Below, piece by piece: positions 43,483-53,765 of a DNA stretch of 64,000 nucleotides. The stretch's first letter is position 1. Each line of letters starts with the position of its first letter. The translations under genes were made by a program, and so were the position numbers. Source of the stretch: Prolixibacteraceae bacterium (lineage in GTDB: Bacteria; Bacteroidota; Bacteroidia; Bacteroidales; Prolixibacteraceae); assembly GCA_028683385.1 (NCBI GenBank), contig JAQUIJ010000003.1, positions 372,001 to 436,000 on the forward strand, given 5' to 3'. A model generated the notes under the pieces. That model made no database searches and was not told the DNA's origin. It saw only the letters and a program-made list of their open reading frames with translations.

Positions 43483-44223
43483 ATGAGTCTTTCTGAATTT
43501 ATGCTTTCAAGATTACAGAAAGGATTGTCTGAGAATCGAGAGTATTCTTATAAATTATCCGAACAGGCAGACCGAATAATTGTTTGGCTAGTAGGTTTTT
43601 CAATCGCCAGTATCGCATTGACTATTTCCAATGAGAATTCTCTTAAAGCTATTTCAAACGACCTTCCAGCACTATTAATTATATTCTCATGCATGACTGT
43701 AATCTTAGGAATATTGTATCGAATAGTTAATTATGTGACTCAATTGACTGAAAACCAAATCATGATGAAATTTAATGCAGGTATTGATGTATATAAAAAT
43801 CCACAAGATATACCTTTAATTCCTCCTTATCGAAACTTAAGTGGTGAGGAGAACTGTGAAGATTTACGGAAATATTTAAAAGAAGATATTAATATAGAGG
43901 TAGATAAAATTGAAGATAATGACTTTTCCCAAAATCAAAAAAAAGATTATATGAATAGTTTATCGAATTACTACAACAAAACCGCAGAAATTTATAGTGC
44001 GCATTTTGAACTTGAAAAAAACATAGTCAAAAATGTACTAAAAAATGATCTTGGATATAGTCAAAAGGCAGTTGATGGTGTATTTAATCCGGTAGAGCCA
44101 AAGATAAGAATCCAACGAATATACTGGGTAGGTCTTATTTCGTCGTCGATTCTATTTTTGATAACAACCTTTGTATTTTTATCAGGATTTGTAGTTTTTT
44201 TATGGGAATATTTACAGAGGTAA
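43483..44223 (+). CDS. AT-rich orphan membrane protein of unknown function
   Basis: A 246-residue protein. After a polar N-terminus with a possible amphipathic helix (SRLQKGLSENREYSYKLSE) come two membrane helices (about 32-50 and 62-84). A charged cytoplasmic segment of about 125 residues follows, and then one or two helices at the C-terminus (VGLISSSILFLITTFVFL). I do not recognise a family. The codon use is more AT-rich than its neighbours, it has its own promoter and it stands alone between GH2 and mfd. That profile fits an acquired accessory gene. A membrane-effector or defence role is possible but unsupported. Confidence 0.6.
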   Translation: MSLSEFMLSRLQKGLSENREYSYKLSEQADRIIVWLVGFSIASIALTISNENSLKAISNDLPALLIIFSCMTVILGILYRIVNYVTQLTENQIMMKFNAGIDVYKNPQDIPLIPPYRNLSGEENCEDLRKYLKEDINIEVDKIEDNDFSQNQKKDYMNSLSNYYNKTAEIYSAHFELEKNIVKNVLKNDLGYSQKAVDGVFNPVEPKIRIQRIYWVGLISSSILFLITTFVFLSGFVVFLWEYLQR

Positions 44224-44285
44224 TGTGAATTTACAAGAGATATTAATTTGTTATAATATATGATTTTAACTCGTTGAAATTTCTT

Positions 44286-47200
44286 TTATTCTCCAACTCC
44301 TTCCAACACCTCTTTTGCCTTCTTAACACTTTTCACCTTATCAAAAGTCAGTGATAACTTGTTATTGCCTTCTTTCATACGGCAGGTTTGTGGATGGGTT
44401 TGCACGTAGCGAAGTACCTGACTGAACACTGGCGACTGGTAAAACACCGATTGCGGATCGGAAATAAAGTGGCAAACCATTTTGTGGTTCTTCAGGATAA
44501 TTTTTTCCATTCCCACTTTTATCGCAGCCCAGCGAAGGCGCACTACTTCAATCAATTCAATACTTTCGTTGGGTAATTTTCCAAATCGGTCAACCAGTCC
44601 GGCTTCGAACTGCACCAAAGCTTCTTCGCTTTCAAGGTTGTCCAATTCGCGGTAAAGCAACATTCGCTCCGAAGTACTTTGTATATATTTTTCGGGAAAC
44701 AGCAATTGTAAATCGGTATCAATCTGGCAATCGCTGCCAAATTTCACGTTCAGGAAGGCCTGCGACGAATCTTCTTTTTCGTCTTTGAACAGCTCTTTAA
44801 AATCGGTTTGTTTCAATTCCTGAATGGCTTCGTTCAGGATACGGTGATAGGTTTCGAACCCAATGTCGGCAATAAAACCGCTCTGTTCGGCACCCAACAG
44901 GTTTCCAGCGCCACGAATATCCAAATCCTGCATGGCAATGTTGAATCCGCTTCCCAGTTCTGAGAATTCTTCGATGGCGCGCAAGCGTCGGCGTGCTTCG
45001 GGGGTAACGGTTGATAAAGGCGGTGCCAAAAGGTAGCAGAATGCTTTTTTATTGGAACGGCCAACCCGACCACGCAACTGGTGCAAATCGCTCAGCCCGA
45101 AGTTCTCCGCATGATTGATGATGATCGTATTGGCATTCGGAATGTCCAGCCCCGACTCGATAATGGTGGTTGAAATCAGCACGTCGAATTCGCCGTTGAT
45201 AAAGCTCATCATCACATTTTCGAGCTTTTCACCCTCCATTTGCCCATGCCCGACAATGGTGCGAACTCCCGGTACAATCTTTTTAATTACCGCTTCAACT
45301 TCGTAAATATTCGACACCCGGTTGTGGAGAAAAAATACCTGTCCGTCACGAGCCAATTCATACTGAATGGCTTCGCGAATAATATCTTCACCGAATTCGT
45401 GCAATTCGGTTTGTATCGGGTATCGGTTGGGTGGGGGAGTTTGTATAATGGATAAATCGCGGGCACCCATCATCGAAAACTGCAACGTACGCGGAATTGG
45501 CGTTGCAGTCAGTGTGAGCGTATCTACATTCACCTTCATTTGTTTCAGCTTTTCCTTTACCGAAACGCCGAATTTTTGCTCCTCATCAACAATCAGCAAT
45601 CCCAGATCTTTAAAAACTACCTGTTTACCAACCAGCTTGTGAGTGCCAATCAGAATGTCGACCTTTCCCTCTTTGGTATCTTCCAAAACCTGTTTTACCT
45701 GAGCCGCACTTCGTAATCGACTGATGTATTCGACCCTCGCCGGGAAATTGGCAAGCCGGTCGGTAAAAGTTTTGAAATGCTGAAGCGCCAGAATGGTTGT
45801 TGGAACCAACACGGCCACCTGTTTGCTGTCGGCCACCGCTTTAAATGCCGCGCGAATAGCAATTTCAGTTTTTCCGAAACCCACGTCGCCGCATACCAGC
45901 CGGTCCATTGGGATTTCTTTTTCCATGTCTTCCTTCACAGCGATGGTCGATTTCACCTGATCGGGCGTATCCTCGTAAATAAACGATGCTTCCAGTTCAT
46001 TCTGAAGGTACGAATCGGGCGAAAAAGCAAATCCCAGTTCCTGACGACGGGCGGCGTACAATTCAATCAACTCTTTTGCAATGTCTTTGACCTTCAGTTT
46101 GGTGCGGTCTTTCAGCTTTTGCCAGGCTCCGCTTCCCAATTTGCTGATGCTGGGCTCGGTTCCATCCTTGCCTTTGTATTTCGAGATGCGATGCAGGTTA
46201 TGAATGCTCACCAGCAGCACATCATTGTCTCTATAACTTAACCGGATTGCTTCCTGAAGTTTCCCATCGACTTCGGTTTTAACCAGACCCATAAATTTCC
46301 CGATGCCATGATCGACATGAACAACCCAGTCGCCTTGATGCAGCTTATTCAGCTCTTTAAATGTGATGCTGTCGCGCTCGGCCTTGCGGGTTTTCACTTC
46401 GTAACGGTGGTATCGTTCAAAAATCTGGTGATCGGTATAACAGCAAATCTTCTGGTCGTGATCGATAAATCCTTCGTGTAAGGTAAAATTTACCGGACGA
46501 AAACTAACGTTCAGGCCTTTGTCGTCGAAAATTGCCTTCAGGCGGTCGGTTTGCGAAACATTGGTCGATAAAATATAATTGGTGAAGCCGAAATTCTGAT
46601 AGTCAACCAGGTTTTCGGCAAGCATATCGAAATTTTTGTGGAATACCGGTTGGTGATTGGTATGGTAGGTAATTATTTTTGAATGTTTGAAATAGATTTT
46701 TTGCCCAAATTCGGCACAGGTGAAAGGTTTGATTTCTTTAGCGAAAACTTCGCCTGAAAGTAATTTGCCGAACCACATTTTGCGTTCGTCTTCGTCTTCC
46801 GACTTTTCAATGGTCTGATCGAAATTATATTGTATTTGATCAATAATCAACTGAATATCGTTCAGTAAAAGCAAGGAGTTGGCCGGAATGAAATCGAGAA
46901 AACTGATGCGTTCTTCGTCTTTTAAATCTTGCTGAATGTTTGGAATGATGCTAATTCGGGACAGTGTTTCTTTCGAAATCTGGTTATCGAGATCGAAACT
47001 TCGAATGGTATCCACTTCGTCGCCGAAAAAGTCGAGGCGGTACGGATCTTCGCTCGAAAACGAATATACATCGACGATGCTTCCGCGAATGGAATATTGG
47101 CCGGGTTCATACACGAAATCGACCCGTTCGAAACCGTACTCAAACAGTACTTCGTTTACAAATTCGATGGAAAGTTTGTCGCCTTTGGTCACCTGAAAGG

Positions 47201-47642
47201 TGTACGAAGCCAGTCCTTCACCCGAAATTACCTTTTCGACCAAAGCTTCAGGATAAGTAACAATGAGCAACTGATTTTCGGCTTTCAACCGGTTGAGGAC
47301 TTCGGTTCGCAGAATGATGTTTTCCTGTTCGATGGTCTGATAATTCACCGATCGTTTGTATGATGAAGGAAAAAACAGTACGGGCGATTCAGGAAGAAGA
47401 ATATTCAGATCGTCATAAAAATATGCTGCTTCTTCTTTGTCGTTCAGGCAAATAACGAATGTTTTTTGTATTTCTTCTGAAAGTAAACTGGTTAAAATGC
47501 TTCGCGATGAGCCAACGAGTCCCTGCAGGTGAATCTTTTCACCCGGGGTATTCAATAAATTGCACAATTCGTTGGTGAGATCGTGCTTTTTGAACAGATT
47601 CCTAAAATCCTTCCGCTCCAAAATCAAAATATTAGGGTGCAA
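44286..47642 (-). CDS. mfd: Transcription-repair coupling factor Mfd
   Basis: A 1118-residue ATP-dependent translocase that removes RNA polymerase stalled at DNA lesions and recruits UvrA. UvrB-homology modules lie in the first 350 residues (ESPVLFFPSSYKRS, YEPGQYSIRGSIVDVYSF). The RNA polymerase interaction domain has QGDWVVHVDHGIGKFMG. The helicase core follows, with Walker A GDVGFGKTE (Lys591), DEEQKFG (motif II) and TATPIPRTL (motif III). The TRG motif region is LHQLRGRVGRS. The C-terminal autoinhibitory domain is present. The length is typical. It is divergent from ppk2 across a repeat-bearing gap. Confidence 0.97.
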   Translation of the reverse strand: MHPNILILERKDFRNLFKKHDLTNELCNLLNTPGEKIHLQGLVGSSRSILTSLLSEEIQKTFVICLNDKEEAAYFYDDLNILLPESPVLFFPSSYKRSVNYQTIEQENIILRTEVLNRLKAENQLLIVTYPEALVEKVISGEGLASYTFQVTKGDKLSIEFVNEVLFEYGFERVDFVYEPGQYSIRGSIVDVYSFSSEDPYRLDFFGDEVDTIRSFDLDNQISKETLSRISIIPNIQQDLKDEERISFLDFIPANSLLLLNDIQLIIDQIQYNFDQTIEKSEDEDERKMWFGKLLSGEVFAKEIKPFTCAEFGQKIYFKHSKIITYHTNHQPVFHKNFDMLAENLVDYQNFGFTNYILSTNVSQTDRLKAIFDDKGLNVSFRPVNFTLHEGFIDHDQKICCYTDHQIFERYHRYEVKTRKAERDSITFKELNKLHQGDWVVHVDHGIGKFMGLVKTEVDGKLQEAIRLSYRDNDVLLVSIHNLHRISKYKGKDGTEPSISKLGSGAWQKLKDRTKLKVKDIAKELIELYAARRQELGFAFSPDSYLQNELEASFIYEDTPDQVKSTIAVKEDMEKEIPMDRLVCGDVGFGKTEIAIRAAFKAVADSKQVAVLVPTTILALQHFKTFTDRLANFPARVEYISRLRSAAQVKQVLEDTKEGKVDILIGTHKLVGKQVVFKDLGLLIVDEEQKFGVSVKEKLKQMKVNVDTLTLTATPIPRTLQFSMMGARDLSIIQTPPPNRYPIQTELHEFGEDIIREAIQYELARDGQVFFLHNRVSNIYEVEAVIKKIVPGVRTIVGHGQMEGEKLENVMMSFINGEFDVLISTTIIESGLDIPNANTIIINHAENFGLSDLHQLRGRVGRSNKKAFCYLLAPPLSTVTPEARRRLRAIEEFSELGSGFNIAMQDLDIRGAGNLLGAEQSGFIADIGFETYHRILNEAIQELKQTDFKELFKDEKEDSSQAFLNVKFGSDCQIDTDLQLLFPEKYIQSTSERMLLYRELDNLESEEALVQFEAGLVDRFGKLPNESIELIEVVRLRWAAIKVGMEKIILKNHKMVCHFISDPQSVFYQSPVFSQVLRYVQTHPQTCRMKEGNNKLSLTFDKVKSVKKAKEVLEGVGE

Positions 47643-47657
47643 ATGTAAGGAATTTAA

Positions 47658-47686
47658 GTTGGAAGTCTGGAGTCCGAAGCCGGAAG
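47658..47686 (+). repeat. 7-bp-period repeat, copy 2
   Basis: Four heptads, GTTGGAA, GTCTGGA, GTCCGAA, GCCGGAA, stand directly upstream of mfd. The sequence resembles, in inverted orientation, the heptads at 47837. Both share AAGTTGGAAG as their outer end when read on the same strand. Confidence 0.6.
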
Positions 47687-47836
47687 AATCCGGGATGGAA
47701 GGTGAAAACTAGTCATTCGTGGTCATTAGCTTCGCGTCATTCATCGGAAAAGCTAGGCTAGTTGACAATCAATGACAATTGAATGACTTAATGAGAATAA
47801 AAAATCTTGTGACCTATTTCATTCGCAATTCACATA

Positions 47837-47867
47837 CTTCCGACTCCGGTCTTCGGTCTTCCAACTT
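47837..47867 (-). repeat. 7-bp-period repeat, copy 3 (inverted)
   Basis: Read on the minus strand this is AAGTTGGAAG followed by heptads of the form ACCGAAG, ACCGGAG, TCGGAAG. With the copy at 47658 it forms an imperfect 31-bp inverted repeat around about 150 bp in the mfd-ppk2 gap. Confidence 0.6.
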
Positions 47868-47924
47868 TTTGTTGATTAACTGCCTGATGTTTCTTAACTT
47901 TCAAGACATTTAAATTCGCAGGTC

Positions 47925-48818
47925 ATGAGCAACAATTCAGAAAAGAAACATTCGAAACATGAAGGCAAGCACCTTAAACATATTGAACCAGAGAAGAAAG
48001 ATCACCGGCTGATCAGCAAAAAGAAATACAATAAAGAATTGCGGAAGCTTGAAATTGAGTTGATCAAACTTCAGGAATGGGTGAAGCAAAAGCAACTGAA
48101 GGTAGTTGTGCTTTTTGAAGGCCGCGATGCTGCCGGGAAAGGTGGAGTGATTAAGCGAATTTCGGGGCCACTCAATCCGCGTATTTGCCGGATTGCAGCT
48201 TTGGGAACACCAACAGAGAAGGAAAAGTCGGAATGGTATTTTCAGCGATATGTCGAGAAATTGCCTGTTGGTGGAGAAATTGTATTGTTCGATCGAAGTT
48301 GGTACAATCGGGCCGGAGTTGAGCATGTAATGGGGTTTTGCACCGATGATCAATACGAAGAATTTTTCAGAAGTTGTCCTGAATTCGAGCAAATGCTTAT
48401 CCGTTCAGGAATTATCCTGATTAAATATTGGTTTTCGGTTTCTGATGAAGAACAGGAAAATCGCTTTCAGGATCGGTTGAATGATCCCACCAAACGCTGG
48501 AAACTAAGCCCGATGGATGTGAAGTCGCGCGAGAAATGGGTGGAATACTCCAAAGCAAAAGACGAAATGTTTATACATACCGATACCAAACATTCTCCAT
48601 GGTTTGTGGTTCCGGCTGACAATAAAAAACTGGCCCGGCTCAATTGCATCAGTCATATGCTGAGCTTGATTCCGTACGAGGAACTGCCATCGGAGCCAAT
48701 CGTTTTTCCTCCTCGCATCGAATCTCAGGACTATGTCAGAACACCAATGTCGGATCAGACTTTTGTACCTGACCGGTATAGTCGAAAAAAAGACAGCGAT
48801 GAAAGTGATTCGAAATGA
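47925..48818 (+). CDS. ppk2: Polyphosphate kinase 2
   Basis: A 297-residue PPK2-family kinase that moves phosphate between polyphosphate and nucleotides. Walker A is FEGRDAAGKGG (residues 64-74). Walker B is LFDRSWYNRAGVEHVMGF. The lid module follows (RLNDPTKRWKLSPMDVKSRE). The highly charged N-terminal 30 residues (Lys/His-rich) may bind polyphosphate. The C-terminus extends about 25 residues beyond the core. It precedes corA by 77 bp, and the two may be co-expressed. Class I (NDP to NTP) is suggested by length, but I cannot prove it. Confidence 0.92.
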   Translation: MSNNSEKKHSKHEGKHLKHIEPEKKDHRLISKKKYNKELRKLEIELIKLQEWVKQKQLKVVVLFEGRDAAGKGGVIKRISGPLNPRICRIAALGTPTEKEKSEWYFQRYVEKLPVGGEIVLFDRSWYNRAGVEHVMGFCTDDQYEEFFRSCPEFEQMLIRSGIILIKYWFSVSDEEQENRFQDRLNDPTKRWKLSPMDVKSREKWVEYSKAKDEMFIHTDTKHSPWFVVPADNKKLARLNCISHMLSLIPYEELPSEPIVFPPRIESQDYVRTPMSDQTFVPDRYSRKKDSDESDSK

Positions 48819-48895
48819 AAACAAGAGGAAAGCTTGTGAACGATGAAACATTATGCTTATTTCGCATCAATACTTAATTCAAACGGATACCAATA

Positions 48896-49963
48896 ATGGC
48901 ACGATTTCTAAATGACAGAAAAGCAGCTTCGGGACAAATGCCTGGCTCGCTTATCCATTTGGGTACAAAAAAACTTGAAAAAGTCAGGATTCGATTACTC
49001 AATTATTCCATTGATAATTATGTTGAGACTGAACCCGAGAAACTTGACGATTGCTTACCCTATATTGAAAAAGAAAAAGTCAGTTGGGTTAATATTGATG
49101 GATTGCACGATGCCGGAGTGATTCAAAAATTGGGCGATTTGTTCGAAATTCATGGATTGTTGCTCGAAGATATGCTGAATACCGATCAGCGCCCAAAGGT
49201 TACTGAAACTGAGAAATTGATGATCGTAATCTTAAAACTTCTGGAATACGATGAAAAAACCGACAGGCTGAGCTCCGAGCAAATATCATTGATACTGGAC
49301 GATTCGTACCTTATTACGCTTCAGGAAAAAGTAGGCGATTATTTCGATCCGATTCGTGACCGTATTCGCAAAAGCAAAGGTCGTTTGCGTAGGAAAGGTG
49401 CTGATTACCTGACTTATGCCTTGCTTGATACCATTGTTGACAATTATCTGCTGATTATTGAAACTCTTGGGAATATGATCGAAAAAACGGAAGCTCAGAT
49501 TTTTACGCCCAACCAACCCAAAGGATTGATGCAAAAAATTTATAAGCACAAAACTGAGATTAATTTCCTGAGGAAGAATGTTCGTCCTGTCAAAGAAATT
49601 TTGCACCGGCTGATCGAAAACGAATCAGGTTTTATCGCTGACGAAAACATGAAATACTTTCAGGATTTAAACGATTTGGTGGTGCAGGCTACCGAATCGA
49701 TCGAGATTTACCAGATGATGTTGAATGACCAGATGAATATTTACCATGCCAATCTGGATAGCAAAGCCAACGAGATCATGAAAGTTTTAACAGTTTTCTC
49801 TGCTTTCTTCATTCCGTTGACATTTGTGGCAGGCGTTTATGGCATGAATTTCGATAACCTGCCCGAATTACATTTCAAATATGGATACCTGTATTTCTGG
49901 ACGATAATGGTTTTAATTACACTCGGGCTAATAATTTATTTTAGAAAGAGGAAATGGTTTTGA
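48896..49963 (+). CDS. corA: CorA family magnesium/cobalt transporter
   Basis: A 355-residue ion channel. The cytoplasmic N-terminal domain (residues 1 to about 290) contains the long stalk helices. Two membrane helices sit at the C-terminus with the signature YGMNFDNLPE between them, followed by a short basic tail (FRKRKWF). It should form a pentamer and import Mg2+. Mg2+ is the cofactor of the polyphosphate kinase encoded just upstream, which gives the pairing some sense. It ends against the histidine kinase gene. Confidence 0.94.
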   Translation: MARFLNDRKAASGQMPGSLIHLGTKKLEKVRIRLLNYSIDNYVETEPEKLDDCLPYIEKEKVSWVNIDGLHDAGVIQKLGDLFEIHGLLLEDMLNTDQRPKVTETEKLMIVILKLLEYDEKTDRLSSEQISLILDDSYLITLQEKVGDYFDPIRDRIRKSKGRLRRKGADYLTYALLDTIVDNYLLIIETLGNMIEKTEAQIFTPNQPKGLMQKIYKHKTEINFLRKNVRPVKEILHRLIENESGFIADENMKYFQDLNDLVVQATESIEIYQMMLNDQMNIYHANLDSKANEIMKVLTVFSAFFIPLTFVAGVYGMNFDNLPELHFKYGYLYFWTIMVLITLGLIIYFRKRKWF

Positions 49964-49996
49964 GATGTCTCTTAAGCGAGATGTGAAAAAACAAAG

Positions 49997-50019
49997 GAAC
50001 AGCTAGTTATTAGCTGTTC
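49997..50019. terminator. Possible bidirectional terminator corA / histidine kinase
   Basis: GAACAGCTA and TAGCTGTTC form a 9-bp stem with a 5-base loop between converging genes. It overlaps the kinase stop codon, and the T tails are short. Confidence 0.4.
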
Positions 50020-53000
50020 TATTCGGAAGAAAAATATGGAAAGTACTTCCCAAAAATTCGGTACTTTCAGCCCATATTTTTCCGCCATGTTTTTCAATGA
50101 AATCTTTGCATAGGATTAATCCGAGACCAGTGCTAGGCTCTCCGTTTGTTCCTTGTCGGCAATTCAGTTCATCAATTCGGAAAAGTTTTTCCACCATCTT
50201 TTCGTTCATGCCAATACCCGTGTCTTGGATTGAGATTTGAACAGCGCCCTGATTTTCAGCTTGCGCCGATATTAATATCTTTCCACCTTTTTCTGTAAAT
50301 TTAACGGCATTGGTAACTAAATTTCGGATAGTAGATTCCAACATATTTTCATCAGCCAAAACATACATTCCATCAGGAACATTTACCACTATTTCAACAC
50401 CTTTATTTGATGCAATTTCCATTACCGAGCGTAGGCTGCTATTTACTTTTTCGACTAAAAGAAAATAGTGAGGATCAAACGCAACCATTCCTTGCTGAAG
50501 TCGCGACCATTGCAATAAGTTTTCGAGTAAGCGGTGTAAGTTGGTAGCTGAGTCCCTCATCAATAAAGCAATTTCCTGAATATTATCCAATTTCAGCGAC
50601 GGAAGGTCTTGCACCATCATTTGGGTTAATCCAAGAAATGCGGCAAATGGGCTGCGCAAATCGTGAGCAATAATGGAGAAGAACTTGTCTTTTTCGGCAT
50701 TGATTTTTTGAAGTTCTTCGTTTTTAGATTTTATCCGTTCTTCTGCCTGATTCTGCTCTGTAATGTCACGTGCAGTGGCAATCAATACGTCTTTGCCAAA
50801 ATATTTGCCTTTATTTACAAATACTTCCTTCGGGAAGATTTCTCCATTTTTTCGAACTGCCCAAAAATCAAATGAAGCAGAGATTCCAGTTTCATAAACT
50901 TCCTTCAGGATATTATTAATATTTAGATGTTCATTTTTTTCACTGGCGCCAATTGATTGAAATGATTTTCCAACAAGTTCATTTGTAGTGTATTGGTCTA
51001 TTTCTTCAGCGCCTCTGTTTACGTCAATTAAAATGCCTGATTCGTCAAGTACGTATATCCCTTCTGAAACAGAATTGAAAATAGCCATGTAGCTTTCAAT
51101 AGCTACATTCAATGATTCTTCAACCTTCTTTCGTTCGGTAATGTCACGTACTATAGATAAAACTTCTTTATTTCCGCAAGGTACATATCTGGATTCGAAA
51201 TACTTTAACTCAACGCCAATTTGCAATTCATAGGTCGAATAATCCGGCTCACCTGAAGCTAATACTGCTTCAACTTTTTCCTTTGTAATAATCACGACCT
51301 CGTGAGGTAATATCTCATCAACAAGTTTGCCAAGAAACAGCTCCGGACTTACAAGCAGCTGGTTATGTGACTCGGAATGAAAATCAACAATCTTGCAGTT
51401 TGAATCGAAAACGAACATCAGATCGGGGATGGCTCCCAGTAGCGCGATGTTACGGTTTAAAGTATTCTTTAACTCTTCTTCAGCTCGCTTTTTTGCACTT
51501 ATGTCTCTGATTGTTCCCTGACCAACAAATTCGCCCTTCAGCTTTATCCGTTTAACATTAATTTCAACATCGACCAGATACCCGTCTTTATGGTAGATTT
51601 GAGTTATGAAATTGCATATTTCGCCGTTTGAAAAAATATTTTCAAGCTGAATAAGATACTCAGGAACATTTTCTTTGGATAAAAAATCTGCAAATGATCT
51701 GCCAACAACTTCTTCGACCTTGTATCCAAGAATCTTTTCAACCACATTATTAAAGAACAGTTGTTTCCCAAACCTGTCGATTATAAAAATGACATCAATC
51801 ATGGATTGAGCGATCACGCGGTAATTTTCTTCGCTCTCCTTTAATGCTCCTTCGGCCTTTTCTCTTTCAGTAATATCGCTCAAAATTAATACTGCATTTT
51901 TCACCTCATCTCCAACAATTACTGGCGAAAGCCGTGATAAGAACCAGCGGATTTCATGATTAATTCCCAATGCTTTGGATTGATAGGTCTGGGACATGGC
52001 CTTGCTAAACACATCTTCGAGAGCTTGTCGCATTACGGGATGATACTCCGTTGCAGTCCAGTCACAAAAATTCTTGCCAATTACATCTTCTTTTTTATAA
52101 CCAGGGAAAGCCCGGCTTGTGTATATGATGGTTCCCTCATCATCCAGTTTCAGAATAATGTCGGCAGCATTTTCGGTAATTGTTCGCATCATTTCCTCGC
52201 TCTTCAGGAGAGCTTCTTCCGACCGTTTTCGTCTCAATTCGGCAGCTGCAAGCGAAACAAAATTTTCAAGAATCTCAATGGATGGATCAAGCCGATGCTT
52301 ACCCATTGCAAGTATTGAGGTACCGTAGAGTTTTCCCTCAACAAGGAATGATACTTCGATAAAGCGATCAGCTTTTAGTATGGCTTGTGCTGTCAGTCCA
52401 ACTGCATGAGGGATAGTTCCGGAATGAACTTCAGACAAAGAGCCATGAAACTTAATGGCATTTGTAGTTAATTCATGATAAGTGTAATCACTTACAACTG
52501 TGTATATTTTATGTACATGTTTATCAAGTAGGGTTACAATAGTTTCTAACAGGCCAGAATCAAGTTCAATGTGTTTAGGTGTTAATGTTCTGTTTTCAGG
52601 ACTATATTCAGAGAAAATTGCACCAATTGCACCTGTGAATTCTTTGATACGCTTGGTAATGATAGCTTCTAGTCCATCTTCAAGTGTAGACTTTGACAAT
52701 TCAATAGAGAATTTATTAAGTTTGGACAACGCTTCATTCTGTATCGCCAAAGTCATTCCCAAATGATCCTGGGAACTGATGTCCCGGTGGGTTACTACCA
52801 ATAAATTTCCATTTTGAGATGCTGTAACGAAAGTTGATATTTCAACAGTTATATCAGTACCATCTAAACGAGTCATCTTTTGTTCGTAAACCTGCTTTTT
52901 CCAATAGCCTGACTGGTTGATAATGCCAAGTAATCTTTTTTCGAGGATACTAAAAAATTCTGGAGTTTTAAATTCTTTTGGAGATAATTGATAATGGATG

Positions 53001-53266
53001 TCCCAGATATTTAATCCTATCGCATTCGATTGTTTAATACCTGTTAGGTTTTCCAGTGCATTGTTCCAACTGATTATTTTCCCGGTGCTATCTCCGATTA
53101 AAATTCCTACTACTGAAAGCTCAATAATACTCTTATACTCTTCCGGGTGTAAAAATGCGATATTTTCTGAAGCAGCTCCTCTGCTTTCAGCAATCATGTC
53201 TTCAAAATCAATAACAGCTTTTCCTACTTTTTCTGAAGTAGGGTTCCCCTTTTCCATATCAATCAT
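50003..53266 (-). CDS. Multi-PAS/GAF hybrid-type sensor histidine kinase
   Basis: A 1087-residue cytoplasmic kinase with no membrane helix. In order: PAS (from about 50, SVVGILIGDSTGKIISWNNA), a GAF-like domain (about 190-340), then four PAS domains (IILKLDDEGTIIYTSRAF; DVIFIIDRFGKQLFFNNV; LMFVFDSNCKIVDFHSE; GIYVLDESGILIDVNRG). The HisKA helix follows with His868 in IIAHDLRSPFAAF. The HATPase_c domain has N, G1 and G2 boxes (TNAVKFTEKGGK, DTGIGM, GLGLILCKDF). The number of PAS units suggests integration of several internal signals, possibly redox or oxygen. No response regulator is adjacent, so its partner is unknown. No receiver domain is attached. Confidence 0.88.
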   Translation of the reverse strand: MIDMEKGNPTSEKVGKAVIDFEDMIAESRGAASENIAFLHPEEYKSIIELSVVGILIGDSTGKIISWNNALENLTGIKQSNAIGLNIWDIHYQLSPKEFKTPEFFSILEKRLLGIINQSGYWKKQVYEQKMTRLDGTDITVEISTFVTASQNGNLLVVTHRDISSQDHLGMTLAIQNEALSKLNKFSIELSKSTLEDGLEAIITKRIKEFTGAIGAIFSEYSPENRTLTPKHIELDSGLLETIVTLLDKHVHKIYTVVSDYTYHELTTNAIKFHGSLSEVHSGTIPHAVGLTAQAILKADRFIEVSFLVEGKLYGTSILAMGKHRLDPSIEILENFVSLAAAELRRKRSEEALLKSEEMMRTITENAADIILKLDDEGTIIYTSRAFPGYKKEDVIGKNFCDWTATEYHPVMRQALEDVFSKAMSQTYQSKALGINHEIRWFLSRLSPVIVGDEVKNAVLILSDITEREKAEGALKESEENYRVIAQSMIDVIFIIDRFGKQLFFNNVVEKILGYKVEEVVGRSFADFLSKENVPEYLIQLENIFSNGEICNFITQIYHKDGYLVDVEINVKRIKLKGEFVGQGTIRDISAKKRAEEELKNTLNRNIALLGAIPDLMFVFDSNCKIVDFHSESHNQLLVSPELFLGKLVDEILPHEVVIITKEKVEAVLASGEPDYSTYELQIGVELKYFESRYVPCGNKEVLSIVRDITERKKVEESLNVAIESYMAIFNSVSEGIYVLDESGILIDVNRGAEEIDQYTTNELVGKSFQSIGASEKNEHLNINNILKEVYETGISASFDFWAVRKNGEIFPKEVFVNKGKYFGKDVLIATARDITEQNQAEERIKSKNEELQKINAEKDKFFSIIAHDLRSPFAAFLGLTQMMVQDLPSLKLDNIQEIALLMRDSATNLHRLLENLLQWSRLQQGMVAFDPHYFLLVEKVNSSLRSVMEIASNKGVEIVVNVPDGMYVLADENMLESTIRNLVTNAVKFTEKGGKILISAQAENQGAVQISIQDTGIGMNEKMVEKLFRIDELNCRQGTNGEPSTGLGLILCKDFIEKHGGKIWAESTEFLGSTFHIFLPNRTANN

Positions 53267-53765
53267 TTAGACTTAGCTACGCCTAGTATCTAAATATAGA
53301 CAGCTTATTTAATAAATTGCTTATTTATGGTCTTCACGTCGCAAAAAACACTAAGTTAATTACCCCTAATCAACTTCTTTCCCAGAATCTAAGCACAATT
53401 TAATCTAATGCTTTGCAAGTTAATGATTTTCTTTTGATTAATTAATATGGTGATATGTGGTATTAATATTTATTTTTTATTTTTTTATTTTTTAGTCGAA
53501 TGATCAAGACTTATTTATTTATCTCACTTTATGTTTATTTGTTCTATTTCTCCTGCTATTGTTAGGAAATAGCTATTCTCTTTTGAGCAGATAGTAATTA
53601 TTAAATTGCATTGGAAAAAGTAGAATTTGTTGAAAGAAAATAAAAGTGATCTATCTTGAAAAGGGGAAATCTGCAGAACTAAAGAATTGGTTCCAATTTA
53701 TAGTGATATGTTCAGTAATATCCGTTTTTAGAAAATTGGAAAAGAAAAATTTTGTCGGTATTTTA

